Shown here: in pieces, positions 35,407 through 46,220 of the stretch
How the letters are laid out: every line of letters begins with the position of its first letter
Numbering within the stretch: position 1 is the first letter of the stretch
Assembly (NCBI RefSeq): GCF_036320965.1
Contig: NC_092255.1
Location: 15,719,063-15,783,062 of the forward strand
Length of the DNA: 64,000 nucleotides
Direction of reading: 5' to 3'
Source: Panulirus ornatus
Taxonomy: Eukaryota > Arthropoda > Malacostraca > Decapoda > Palinuridae
Made by a program: the position numbers and the translations under genes
Notes under the pieces: generated by a model
What the model saw: the letters and a program-made list of their open reading frames with translations, nothing else
Told to the model about the DNA's origin: nothing
Database searches by the model: none

Positions 35407-36364
35407 TGTGCCAATAATCATTTTTATTTAGAAAAACATTAAGTCATAGACATAACAGACAAAATGACACATAATCCACAGTTTTGCATGAAACATGCAT
35501 TGCATCTATAATAACGTGTGTGTTGTACCACACCGGGTTGGCTTCTGTTATAGAAGCCTATGCCATATTCTATCTCTATGGATCGGCGAGGTAATGATAT
35601 ATATATAGCAAAAAAAAAAAAACGTCATTTGGTGAAAGCCACACTACATGTTTCATAAGCAAAACATGGTCTTAGAATTATCTTCAACACCTGGCGATAA
35701 TTTTGAAGATTGTATTCTTGGTTTCTCGGGTTCGTGCTTACATGATGGTTGTAAATGACCCCAGCCACTTGGCTGAGGCTTTCAGAAGACCGACCAAACA
35801 ACCAGCCATACTGCGCGTCGAGCGGTGCAAATATTTGTACACAAACACATCATTTTTTTTTTTTTCTAATTGATATCTGATGATGTCAACAATTTTATTT
35901 ACTCCGGCCGAAATGGCATTGATCAGAGAGAGAGCTCATAATGAACTATTTCCATATTAATGATCACAAATAGTTTAAAGCTGACCATTGGCAGTGCCCG
36001 TCGTTGCCACGGACGGACCCACCCTCCCTTAATTGCATTTGTATGAAAGCGCTTATATTGTCACATGTCCTGATGATGTGCAGTTCGATATCATTGGATA
36101 TCACTGATGTATGTAAGGGTTTGGCTTCATAACGAGTTGCTAGTAATTTGGGACCACCGCGTCCACAGTAGATCTGTATAGAAATAAGTTTGTAAAATGG
36201 GTTTATAAGTGTGAGAATTGATGACCATTAAGAACCACAAAGACGATATTTATGACCACATATGTTAGATAATGACCATTAAGAACCACTAAGACGATAC
36301 TTATGACCACATATGTTAGATAAATAAAGTGCCGGAGTCCAGTATGTAAGTGGATATTTATGTC
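35400..36364. other. Unassigned DNA
   Basis: Nothing recognisable except a two-copy tandem duplication of about 51 bp (36221-36322), built on gaccattaagaaccac...catatgttagataa. Confidence 0.5.
36221..36322. repeat. Two-copy tandem duplication, about 51 bp
   Basis: Two successive copies differ at two or three positions. Confidence 0.9.
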
Positions 36365-36955
36365 AATGGCATATATTTAAACATTGATAAGTCAATGGCT
36401 TTTCTTTAAACATTGCTGGGTAAGTCAGTGGCTTATCTTTAAACAGTGATGGGTAAGTCAATGGCTTATCTTTAAACATTGCTGGGTAAGTCAATGGCTT
36501 ATCTTTAAACAGTGATGGGTAAGTCAATGGCTTATCTTTAAACAGTGATGGGCAAGTCAATGGCTTATCTTTAAACATTGCTGGGTAAGTCAATGGCTTA
36601 TCTTTAAACATTGATGGGTAAGTCAATGGCTTATCTTTAAACATTGATGGGTAAGTCAATGGCTTTAAACATTAATGGGTAAGTCAATGGCTTATCTTTA
36701 AACATTGATGGGTAAGTCAGTGGCTTATCTTTAAACATTGATGGGTAAGTCAGTGGCTTATCTTTAAACATTGATGGGTAAGTCAATGGCTTATCTTTAA
36801 ACATTGATGGGTAAGTCAATGGCTTATCTTTAAACATTGCTGGGTAAGTCAATGGCTTATCTTTAAACATTGATGGGTAAGTCAATGGCTTATCTTTAAA
36901 CATTGATGGGTAAGTCAATGGCTTATCTTTAAACATTATTGGGTAAGTCATTAAC
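36365..36955. repeat. 33-bp minisatellite, about 18 units
   Basis: Unit taagtcaatggcttatc + tttaaacattgatggg, tandemly repeated with few differences (gctggg or cagtg variants). On the minus strand each unit reads as the 11-residue repeat PSMFKDKPLTY without stops over about 95 codons at a time. One unit near 36660 is shortened by 8 nt and breaks the frame. No start context, splice evidence or homology supports it being a gene. Confidence 0.95.
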
Positions 36956-37315
36956 TTACATCTTTAGACATTGCTGGGAATTTTCTCTACTTACAGAATA
37001 TTATCTTTTTCTTTAAGATTTGATGTACGGATCATGTTCTAATAATTATTGTTGATTCATAAGAAGTTAAAAGACAGAAGAATCTTAAACACAGCACGTA
37101 CCGTCATGTTTCTTCGTGCTCTTCTTCACATCAAGCACAAACCCGCAAAATTGCTGTTAAAATTTTTCGTGGACAAATTTTCGGCCGAGAATTTGTCACA
37201 AACTTTTATCATTATTATCCAGAAAATGTCGCCATGACTCACATTGTAAGGGTTTAATGTTCAACCAGACTCTTGGTGCTGCCTGTCTGTCCTTCTGCGT
37301 TCGTATGCTTCAGAT

Positions 37316-37348
<33 letters not shown>

Positions 37349-37937
37349 CTGAGAGGTGTTCAAGATTATGTCCAGTCTGGTTGGTTTGAATCATCTATTT
37401 TCTATTCTTTCCCGGGAAAAATTTACGAAATCCTCTCGCTGATCCTATGATAAAAACCCTTTTATAACCTTAGCCATTGTTTAGCGGTGGACGAGAATAC
37501 GATCCTGTGAGACTCGACTGTAATTCATCGTGTCGTAACGTCGCTTTGTCGTTGGCTCCGGTCTGTATGGTCGCATTGGAATAGATGATCAGAAAAGAAA
37601 ATGTTTCCAAAGGCAATCGTAAACTTGAGTATCGTTCTGAGGTATTTCTTTTTTTTTTATGATATCGAAGTGGCACAGGCAAAATCATGCTTCCATTGTT
37701 ATCATCACAGAGGAAGAAGAGGAGAAGGATAAAGGAGTTGAGAAATGTAAAATATGGAGATATGTGGGCAGGCTACAGGGAGAGGGAAAGAGAAGGGGAA
37801 AGAGAAGAGGAGGAACAGAAAAACCACAGATAACGGTTAATCCTCGTATGACTTGTCTCCAAGCAAAAAAACATAGGGAAGCGCAGTGTATTGAATATAT
37901 TTTCATGTGCATGTGTTTAATTGTGGTACCTTTGTGG

Positions 37938-37998
<61 letters not shown>

Positions 37999-38676
37999 AC
38001 CCGTCGTGTAGAAGTAACGCTTCAATCATCAAATCCTTCAATACACAACACCATTTACCTGAAACATAGCCACACACCGAGTTCACCCGGTACCCGAGGT
38101 GTGAGGGGACGACAGTCAGTGTTCAGGAAACCAGAGGTGTCTTTTTTAATGAGAGGATACATCAGCGTCGACTTCATGACTGGTTCAGTGACCTCCCCAG
38201 ACTGGAAAGATAATAGTCAGGTTAATGAACCTCAGCTTAATTTCCTCTGGTGTCAGAGCAGGTCGGTCACAATACTTCATTATGCCACAGTGCCAGACGA
38301 CACTTAACGCACTGGAGGTGGGAAGAGGTGGGGAGGAGAGAGAGAGAGAGAAATAGGGCCATAACGATGGAAGTTTATGGTACTTAATGGCAGTGAGGTC
38401 GTAGACGCTGCGGAAGAAGTCGGTGCAGCCATATATCTGGAGGAGTTAAAAGTCCACACCAGGATTAACAGTCACTTGTCACCAGCCCGCTGGCTGGTGC
38501 ACAGTCGCCATAGCAAAGCAACTTTGAAGATTGTGTGTGTGTGTGTTTATTTATCTATAATTATCTTAGGACCAAGGCTGCGCTGCTTCCGGTACCTATG
38601 GGAAATGTGGACTCCTTCGGAGCGAAAAGTTCTCCGACGAGACAGCTAAGGCCCTAATCAAGGCCATCCCATTAAC

Positions 38677-38679
<3 letters not shown>
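36956..38679. other. Unassigned DNA with (TG)n blocks
   Basis: (TG)n at 37317-37347 and 37939-37997. No domain or transposon is recognised. Confidence 0.5.
37939..37997. repeat. (TG)n microsatellite
   Basis: About 29 TG units. Confidence 0.98.

Positions 38680-38755
<76 letters not shown>
38680..38755. repeat. (TA)n at 3' end of tRNA-type SINE
   Basis: About 38 TA units directly abutting the SINE 3' terminus (ccctagcttgagcc on the plus strand). Confidence 0.95.
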
Positions 38756-38756
<1 letters not shown>

Positions 38757-38930
38757 CTAGCTTGAGCCAGGTACCTATTTTATCGACCAACCCCTAGGGA
38801 TGGACGAACAGCTGGGTTGACTGTGGACCGACTGCCGCAACAAAGCTTTGAACCATTGCGCTCGCACCCTGGGCGGCCCATGAATGCGTCACGGTCAGGA
38901 ACGCTAACCAGTATACCATGGGAGTCCATA
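38756..38930 (-). mobile_element. tRNA-derived SINE
   Basis: On the minus strand it starts ctcccatggtatactggtta (box A-like, one position off consensus) and has ggttcaaagctt (box B-like) about 60 nt later. A tRNA-unrelated body follows (cccagctgttcgtccatccc, gtacctggctcaagctaggg), ending in (TA)n. RNA polymerase III transcription is inferred from the boxes. It has no coding capacity. Confidence 0.7.
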
Positions 38931-39242
38931 ATTTCATTACAGTAAACCTTCAATTACGAAAAGAAAATGTTTAAGTCGAGCTGCCCTATTATATTATTTC
39001 CCATTAACCCGAAGTGGTTGAGCTGAACGACCAATTTTCTGCCTTATAGACTTATGTAACTAACTACCATCATAAGACTCCTCTTAAGCACCTGGAGTGT
39101 TGTTTGCGTAGTATACTAATTTCAAATTTTTCTTGCTGGTGTGTCGATGACGATGTGGTTTTCTTAACGACTAATAGCGTTTCATAAGAAGCAATGCTAA
39201 CTATTACACCAAGGAGACGCAGCAACACACGAGTATTACATA
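38931..39242. other. Unassigned DNA
   Basis: I see nothing recognisable. Confidence 0.5.
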
Positions 39243-39566
39243 TGGGCAAGTATGAAGTCTGTTGGGGATGAGAGAGCTTGGGAAGTGAGTCAGTTGTTAT
39301 TCGCTGATGATACAGCGCTGGTGGCTGACTCGGGTGAGAAACTGCAGTAGATGACTGAGTTTGGTAAAGTGTGTGACAGAAGAAAGTTGAGAGAAAATGT
39401 GAATAAGAGCAAAGTTATTAGGTTCAGTAGGGTTGAAGGACAAAATAACTGGGAGGTAAGTTTGAATGGAGGGAACTGGAGGAAGTGAAGTGTTTTAGAC
39501 ATCTGGGAGTGGACTTGGCAGCGAATGGAACCATGGAAGCGGAAGTGAGTCACAGGGTGGGGGAGG
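39243..39566 (+). mobile_element. Old LINE RT fragment fused to PLE
   Basis: Covers SMKSVGDERAWEVSQLLFADDTALVADSGEKLQ (motif C intact) to VGEEA, with a stop after LQ and frame breaks. The right end changes to PLE sequence at ggcggtactccg, where both sequences share ggcg. The LINE 3' end is missing. Confidence 0.8.
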
Positions 39567-39742
39567 AGGCGGTACTCCGTTGTGATGTTGGGATTGAAAT
39601 AACTTTAAGTATTGGCACCTGATGAGGTGGATTGTCTCCACGAAACATGTCGTGCCACATGTATAGAAAAATTACATGTTAAATGAAATTTGATGAACTG
39701 CTGAAGTGTGACTTCATCATAATTTTCATCAAGGATTAGTGT

Positions 39743-39745
<3 letters not shown>
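39567..39745 (+). mobile_element. PLE 3'-terminal fragment
   Basis: From the region just before the hammerhead-like motif to the PLE 3' end (ggattagtgtgac), followed by (TA)n. Confidence 0.75.
39614..39656 (+). ncRNA. Hammerhead-ribozyme-like motif, consensus-like
   Basis: Helix I GGCAC/GTGCC, core CTGATGAG, helix II GTGGA-TTGTC-TCCAC, CGAAAC and a GTC triplet are all intact. One extra G between the core and helix II is shared by most copies in the window. Confidence 0.7.

Positions 39746-39804
<59 letters not shown>
39746..39804. repeat. (TA)n between PLE end and short element
   Basis: About 29 TA units, then the T-run of an inverted short element. Confidence 0.95.
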
Positions 39805-39806
<2 letters not shown>

Positions 39807-39979
39807 TTTTTTTTTTTTTCATACTATTCGCTATTTCCCGCGATAGCGAGGTAGCGTTAAGAACAGAGGACTGGGCCTTTGAGGGAATATCCTCACCTGG
39901 ACCTCTTCTCTGTTCCTTCTTTTGGAAAAAAAAAAAAAAAAAAAAAAACGAGAGGGGAGGATTTCCAGCCCCCCGCTAT
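39805..39979 (-). mobile_element. LINE-derived short element, 5' truncated
   Basis: Minus strand: A-tail (T-run 39805-39818), tail hairpin, ggaacagag block, a long internal T-run (A-run on the plus strand) and the ggaaatcctcccctctcg block. It is truncated at agcggggggct where (TA)n begins. Confidence 0.8.
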
Positions 39980-40650
39980 ATATATATATGTATATATATA
40001 TAAAGAAATATTTCTGTTCTTCAAAGCTTATATTCACAGGTAACAGATCCCCTCTGAGGCATGCGCATACAGAAACGAACATTTCACGGGGTTGTAATTG
40101 AACCACCGTTTCATCTTTCACCATTTAATTACACATTAGATTGCCACTCTCACAAACTGAGCCGGAAAGGGGGGAAGAAAATATAAATAAAACATAACGT
40201 TCGCCCTAATTATCTGAGACACCATAATATATTGAACAGCCAGGACCAATTACGTCACAATAACACTTACCCAAACAGATTTACCGACACCAATATAGGA
40301 CAAAATGAGACACGCCGGAATGTTAGTAACGGCAACTCCCAGTCTTGCCACAACACGGACCGATGCTTTCTGTTTAACTCCTAGACACTCACCCCCGACT
40401 CCTCTTCCCCCCCCGTTTGCATTCACTGGGGGGGAAATATATAAGCTTAAGAAACTGTTTATTGGATGCCATCTGACAAAATTTTTTCCTCCTTGATAAC
40501 GGTGTCTGTAATATGTAGTCTGGTTTTAGATTGAAAGGTTCTGTGCATATATTTCAATTTGACGTTTTGAAATTTATAGGTATAACTGCGAGGTACAGTA
40601 CAGGACGTGGATAGACGAACAAATACGCTTAAATATTCTGTAGTGTTCAA
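39980..40650. other. Unassigned DNA
   Basis: A short TA stretch at the left end, otherwise nothing recognisable. Confidence 0.5.
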
Positions 40651-40673
40651 TTCTCTCTCTCTCTCTCTCTCAT

Positions 40674-40761
<88 letters not shown>
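40651..40761. repeat. (TC)n(TA)n compound microsatellite
   Basis: About 38 nt TC (one interruption) followed by about 73 nt TA. Confidence 0.95.
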
Positions 40762-40764
<3 letters not shown>

Positions 40765-41352
40765 TTCTTCAAAGACCACATACATACTATGCATGCGGTC
40801 TATGAATAATCCAACATCTATAGAATTATGTTTATGGCTTGTCACTGCGGACTTTGCACAATCGATCCTTTTTTATTTCGCTGTGGAATTTGATTCTGTC
40901 ATCGACTGAATGCCTCTGTAGAGCAACTGTTGTAGTGATGTGGAGGACGTATTGTTTTTCTTTGTATCGTGGTGGTGGAGGGGGGTTGGCGAAAAGTCCT
41001 TAGATTTTGAGAACAATAGCTTCAGATTACACAACGCCCGTCAAAGCCATTGCAACACAACGTTGCTTCGTCAAGTCTTTGAATACAATGGGACGAACCC
41101 AACGATACGACTCCTGAGCACGACGGTACGACCCTCCCCCCCCCCTGAGCACGAATGTACGACACTTGAGCACGACGGCGCGATCCTTAGGCATGATGGA
41201 TGATGCCCTTTGACCCGATCTTAAAAGGTTCAGGTCAGAAGCTCCCGCTCCTATACCTAAGGGTCGTACCGACGTACTCAAGGGTCGTACCATTGGCTCA
41301 AGGGTCGTGTTTCGTCGTTTTAAGGGGTTCAGAGAGAGTAGACACATTAAGA
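40762..41352. other. Unassigned DNA with short G/C-rich repeats
   Basis: A degenerate phrase gagcacgacggtacgac recurs at 41114-41195, and aagggtcgtacc recurs at 41262-41310. The second is close to the reverse complement of parts of the first. Confidence 0.55.
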
Positions 41353-42375
41353 AATATTGTTGGTGATGGGGGAGGTGTTGGTGATGCTGGTGATGGGGGA
41401 GATGCTGCTGATATGCTGGTGATGGGGGAGGTGTTGGTGATATGCTGGTGATGGAGGTGGTGTTGGTGAGATGTGGTGATGGAGGAGGTGTTGGTGATAT
41501 GCTGGTGATGGGGGAGGTGTTGGTGATATGCTGGTGATGGAGGAGGTGTTGGTGAGATGTGGTGATGGAGGAGGTGTTGGTGATATGGTGGTGATGGGAG
41601 AGGTGTTGGTGATATGCTGGTGATGGGGGAGGTGTTGGTGATATGCTGGTGATGGAGGAGGTGTTGGTGATATGCTGGTGATGGGGGAGGTGTTGGTGAT
41701 ATGCTGGTGATGGAGGAGGTGTTGGTGATATGCTGGTGATGAGAGAGGTGTTGGTGATATGCTGGTGATGGGGGAGGTGTTGGTGATATGCTGGTGATGG
41801 AGGAGGTGTTGGTGATATGCTGGTGATGGGAGAGGTGTTGGTGAGATGCGGTGATGGAGGTGTTGGTGATATGCTGGTGATGGGAGAGGTGTTGGTGATA
41901 TGCTGGTGATGGGGGAGGTGTTGGTGATATGCTGGTGATGGGGGAGGTGTTGGTGATATGCTGGTGATGGGAGAGGTGTTGGTGATATGCTGGTGATGGG
42001 AGAGATGTTGGTGAGATGTGGTGATGGAGTTGTTGGTGATATGCTGGTGATGGGAGAGGTGTTGGTGAGATGTGGTGATGGAGGAGGTGTTGGTGATATG
42101 CTGGTGATGGGAGAGGTGTTGGTGATATGCTGGTGATGGGGGAGGTGTTGGTGATATGCTGGTGATGGAGGAGGTGTTAGTGATATGCTGGTGATGAGAG
42201 AGGTGTTGGTGATATGCTGGTGATGGGGGAGGTGTTGGTGATATGCTGGTGATGGAGGAAGTGTTGGTGATATGCTGGTGATGGAGGAGGTGTTGGTGAT
42301 ATGCTGGTGATGGGGGAGGTGTTGGTGATGCTGGTGATGGGAGAGATGTTGGTGATGGAGGAGGTGTTGGTGATG
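41353..42375. repeat. 30-bp minisatellite, about 34 units
   Basis: Unit ggtgttggtgatatgctggt + gatgggggag. Variants with ggagga, gagaga or shortened gagatgtggtg are interspersed in runs, suggesting higher-order duplication. The purine-rich strand is constant throughout. Stop-free frames on the minus strand are low-complexity (Ser/Pro/Thr/His) and are not counted as a gene. Confidence 0.95.
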
Positions 42376-42741
42376 CTGGAGCGCCTCACGTTACCACAAC
42401 CTCCCCCCACATTATATGACTGAACGGTAGGGAGGTTGACCAAGGCTCAAGGATCTGAGCTGTGTAGCACCTTCCACCGTTTCTTGCCATTTCAAAGGGA
42501 GTCTTAAGATCAACCCACTGCTGCAGTATTCTGACGATTGCTGATTCAATGCACAGCCATCAAGTCTGGCTTAGGATGTGTTGAATTCAATGGAGCTTGA
42601 CCATCATTGATCAAAGATCTTCTTCTACCTTGCTTGGCGAATAGCAGAGTGGGAGAACCAATTATCGGTCTCTCTCATCATACAATCCAGGTTCTTAGGA
42701 AGACCCTCTTCTGGGGCATGAGACAGCTAGGTGTAGAGAAT

Positions 42742-42742
<1 letters not shown>
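42376..42742. other. Unassigned DNA
   Basis: I see nothing recognisable between the minisatellite and the CA repeat. Confidence 0.5.

Positions 42743-42806
<64 letters not shown>
42743..42806. repeat. (CA)n microsatellite
   Basis: About 32 CA units. Confidence 0.98.
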
Positions 42807-42810
<4 letters not shown>

Positions 42811-42835
42811 TTGATTAGGATCAGATGAGGAACTT

Positions 42836-43518
42836 GAGTTTATCATACACACTACTGTTGACATCTGTCATCACAGAAGCATTGTCGGTGCTAATTGTAA
42901 CTTAATGTTTTGTTACTCCAACCTATATCCCATTAGCATTACAGTCAGTCAGCTCAACAAAGGTCCAAGCAAGTGAATACAATCTTCTTACTTTCAGAAT
43001 ACAACCGGATAGCGATATCCAATAGTTTCGTTACCGTAATGTCATTATTCTCATCAGTTGAGAGGCTAAACTTCTGATTGCCTGTATCACTTTTCATGTC
43101 AGTGTTGAAATGCGGGGCATTCACATTGCACACAGCTGCACTACACTTCTTCAGCCTTTATAAATTGAAATGCTTGCATCCTTTACTCTCTGCAAGTCGT
43201 GCTTTGCACAGCTTACTGAGATGATCAACAACACGTAATGAATAGTGTTCTGCAATGAATAGTAGTGACACATTTCCTTCAGTCTCCCATGCGTCATCAC
43301 TCATTTTTTTTTTTTTCCAAACGGGTTTGTGGTTTGTCTTTGAGGACTGGATGACTCTTCAACCTTCTTGTGTGTTTAGCTGTTGTGGTGTGTCGCTCAA
43401 AGTCACTAAGTTTGGCAAACAGTGGCCAATGGCAGTACTTGCAGTGACATTTTGTGTCATCGCCCACCCCTATTTTTGTTAACAACAATTCTTTTAATTT
43501 CTGGAGTCTTTCAAACAC
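42836..43518 (-). pseudogene. Decayed hAT-like transposase
   Basis: Minus strand, in order: a zinc-finger segment CHCKYCHWPLFAKLSDFERH...KH (C2-H2 spacing) at 43297-43518, then VDHLSKLCK, KKCSAAVCNVNAPHFNTDM, KFSLSTDENNDITVTKLLDIAIRLYSES and STDNASVMTDVNSSVYDKLKFL. These blocks, with the catalytic-type STDE(N) and the TDNASVM segment, are typical of arthropod hAT-like DNA transposases. Stops and frameshifts separate them, and the C-terminal dimerisation region was not found. Non-functional. Confidence 0.65.
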
Positions 43519-44196
43519 TCTCCTCTAAAACATTGAGTCTATTTCTTACTTATGATCGTGTTCGTTCAATGTAATGTCCTGCACACACATACAACCAGCA
43601 ATGTTACTGTCCATCGCGGCTCACGGGTAGCTCTATCACCACCGAGAGTCCGACTGAACCAGAACTGAACGTGAGACTTAAGGACGGGGAAAACCCGCGG
43701 AATAAAACGAACTGAACCTGTTCAAAAGATTTCGAATATGTTCATTTCAATGGATTCGATGAATTACGTGCAATATTTGTATCGTTTTCCTTGTTATGTC
43801 AACAAGTTTCGATTAAACTTCCTAAATCACATAAACATATTTCAATTAACGATTTGAATTTCCTCATTTATTGTAATAATGCTTAAGTTTGGCGCTACAT
43901 AGAATTCTTTTAAAAATCCGAAAACGTGCTAAGGCGCTAAATACGAAATTTAGGTGTTACATCTCTATAAAAAGCGCTAGATTTAGTGCTAAAAGCGCAA
44001 AGTTAGCAACTCTGAGACTAGCGTGAGTATCAGAGGACAAATATGGCCAGGTTCTGCGGATAATTTTTGGCCTTGGGCGCTGCGTTAGGACGCTTCCTGG
44101 CCAGAAAATGCTAGCAATCTTGCAGAGTGCAGCTCAGGGGCATCTCTTACTGAGCCACCAACCCAGTGATGTGTTATTTTTCACCTTGCGTTTCAT

Positions 44197-44201
<5 letters not shown>
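43519..44201. other. hAT 5' flank and terminal region
   Basis: Probably the 5' non-coding part of the hAT-like element. Short subterminal motifs (gcgctaaa / gcgctaga) recur at about 43892-43997, ending in the candidate terminal inverted repeat at 43990-44014. Confidence 0.5.
43990..44014 (-). repeat. Candidate hAT terminal inverted repeat
   Basis: On the minus strand the element would begin CAGAGTTGCTAACTTTGCGC, which has the CAGAGTTGC-type start common in hAT elements. The matching copy at the other end was not found, so the element may be truncated. Confidence 0.45.

Positions 44202-44248
<47 letters not shown>
44202..44248. repeat. (TA)n microsatellite
   Basis: About 23 TA units upstream of a tRNA-type SINE. 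Confidence 0.95.
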
Positions 44249-44253
<5 letters not shown>

Positions 44254-44257
44254 ACAC

Positions 44258-44390
44258 AAATTGAGCCTCCGTGGTGGAGTGGTTAATGCTGCTTACCACA
44301 AGACTCTGGGGGTCACCTTTCGAGTCTTCGAGACGGTGGTTAGATTACAACCAACCCAGCTGTTCATCCTCTGTTTAAAAGGTTAATTGT

Positions 44391-44395
<5 letters not shown>
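44258..44395 (+). mobile_element. tRNA-derived SINE
   Basis: Box A TGGTGGAGTGG at 44272-44282 fits the consensus. A box B-like TTTCGAGTCTT lies about 43 nt downstream. The body includes cccagctgttcatcc, shared with the SINE at 38756. It is truncated or variant at the 3' side, where (TA)n starts. Confidence 0.7.

Positions 44396-44465
<70 letters not shown>
44394..44465. repeat. (TA)n between SINE and PLE
   Basis: About 36 TA units. Confidence 0.95.
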
Positions 44466-44467
<2 letters not shown>

Positions 44468-44573
44468 GATGATCATTTTCATGACTGTTTAGCGATCTCA
44501 TTTTTGTGGTCATCCCTGCGTACTGCATGACGGTGCCAATAACACCTCTCCGTTACAGTTTTTTCCGGTCTGG

Positions 44574-44577
<4 letters not shown>
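44466..44577 (-). mobile_element. PLE GIY-YIG segment, left part of split copy
   Basis: Complement reads GQTGKNCNGEV and the RDDHKN region. It ends at the YIG codons where (TA)n begins. The continuation of this PLE is at 45599. Confidence 0.75.

Positions 44578-44637
<60 letters not shown>
44577..44637. repeat. (TA)n in PLE YIG codons, left of LINE
   Basis: About 30 TA units between PLE codons for IGQTGK and a 5'-truncated LINE. Confidence 0.95.
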
Positions 44638-44640
<3 letters not shown>

Positions 44641-45071
44641 GTATGTTTGAAGGAATAGTGGTTCCAACAATGTTGTATGGTTGCGAGGCGTGGGCTATGG
44701 ATAGAGTTGTGCGCAGGAGGATGGATGTGCTGGAAATGAGATGTTTGAGGACAATCAGTGGTGTGAGGTGGTTTGATCGAGTAAGTAATGCAAGGGTAAG
44801 AGAGATGTGTGGAAATAAAAATAGCGTGGTTGAGAGAGCAGAAGAGGGTGTTTTGAAATGGTTTGGGCACATGGAGAGAATGAGTGAGGAAAGATTGACC
44901 AAGAGGATATATGTGTCGGAGGTGGAGGGAACGAGGAGAAGTGGGAGACCAAATTGGAGGTGGAAAGATGGAGTGAAAAAGATTTTGTGTGATCGGGGCC
45001 TGAACATGCAGGAGGGTGAAAGGAGGGCAAGGAATAGAGTGAATTGGATCGATGTGGTATACCGGGGTTGA
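44638..45071 (+). pseudogene. LINE C-terminal extension fragment
   Basis: 144 codons: MGMFEGIVVPTMLYGCEAW, RCLRTISGVRWFDR, WFGHMERMSEE, GRPNWRWKDGVKK, ending YRG and a stop. No enzymatic domain is included. Confidence 0.85.
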
Positions 45072-45526
45072 CGTGCTGTCAGTGGATTGAATCAGGGCAT
45101 GTGGAGCGTCTGGGGTAAACCATGGAAAGTTGTGTGGGGCCTGGATGTGGAAAGGGAGCTGTGGTTTCGGGAATTATTGCGTGGCAGCTAGAGACTGAGT
45201 GTGAACGAATGGGGCCTTTGTTGTCTTTTCCTAGTGCTACCTCGCACACATGAGGGGGGAGGGGGATGGTGTTCCATGTGTGGCGGGGTGGCGATGGGAG
45301 TGAATGGGGGCAGACAGTGTGGGTTGTGTGCATGGGTATATATGTATGTGTCTGTGTGTGTATGTGTGTGTGTACACTGAGATGTATAGGTATGTATATT
45401 TGCGTGTGTGGACGTGTGTGTGTGTATACATTGTGTATGGGGGTGGGTTGGGCCATTTCTTTCGTCTGTTTTCTTGCGCTACCTCGCAAACGCGGGAGAC
45501 AGCGACAAAGCAAAATAAAAAAAAAA

Positions 45527-45529
<3 letters not shown>
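44638..45529 (+). mobile_element. 5'-truncated RTE-like LINE with long 3' UTR, inside a PLE
   Basis: Begins at gggtatgtttgaaggaatag in the C-terminal extension and has the complete long-form 3' UTR (45072 to about 45510), terminal hairpin and A-rich tail. It is bounded by (TA)n on both sides, and beyond that by the two halves of one PLE copy. Confidence 0.9.

Positions 45530-45598
<69 letters not shown>
45530..45598. repeat. (TA)n in PLE YIG codons, right of LINE
   Basis: About 34 TA units; PLE coding for VYAVKCKA continues to the right (minus strand). Confidence 0.95.
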
Positions 45599-45600
<2 letters not shown>

Positions 45601-45766
45601 TTTGCATTTGACTGCGTAAACACTCCCAATTGTTGCATGATTTGGCCTACTATTTACTAAGGTCTTACTGATAGTATTATTGTACTGTACAGCAACATTA
45701 CAAGCACTGTTTTTCAGAACATGTTTTAGATGTGCTAAGCTGGGAGAATAGGGCAACACTAAACAT

Positions 45767-46220
45767 TTAGACATCGTCAATTGTCACATTTTTGTTACAA
45801 GAAGCATAAAATGTCTTCCTAGCTTTCCAGTAAGCTTTGTTCACAAACCATTTGGGATAATACAACTGCCTTATGTAACTACCTTCGTCTACCAGGCCTA
45901 TGGGATCACATATCAGTAGTGCTCTTAAATACATACACATACCTACAGACATTTTTATAGACGAATCATGAACTGAGAAATAATGAATATGGCTCCCAGA
46001 GTTGGTAGGCTTCCTGTAGATTTTAAAGGACAAATAATCAGATTCTCTAGTTATCAACACATCAAGGAAGGGCAGTTTGCCTTCTTTTTCCCATTCAATC
46101 GTATATTTGATGGTGGAGGTGAATGTTATTTAATTCACTAAAGAAAACATCACAATCTTGGGAGGATGGCCACAGGGATCACACTTCATCCATGTATCTA
46201 GACCAGAATTTCGTATGATT
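45767..46220 (-). pseudogene. PLE RT C-terminal and linker segment
   Basis: Frame 45767-46060 encodes DYLSFKIYRKPTNSGSHIHYFSVHDSSIKMSVGMCMYLRALLICDP and FVNKAYWKARKTFYASC, the Penelope region between the RT catalytic motif and GIY-YIG. Upstream, in another frame near 46170-46190, RYMDEV takes the place of the catalytic YxDD, with the second Asp replaced by Glu and a stop shortly after. Confidence 0.75.

Noticed and set aside
36365..36955. CRISPR array
   Set aside because: Direct repeats without unique spacers; units are contiguous and the context is eukaryotic.
38756..38930. Functional tRNA gene
   Set aside because: Only box A- and B-like motifs are present. There is no cloverleaf, and the downstream body shared with 44258-44395 marks a SINE.
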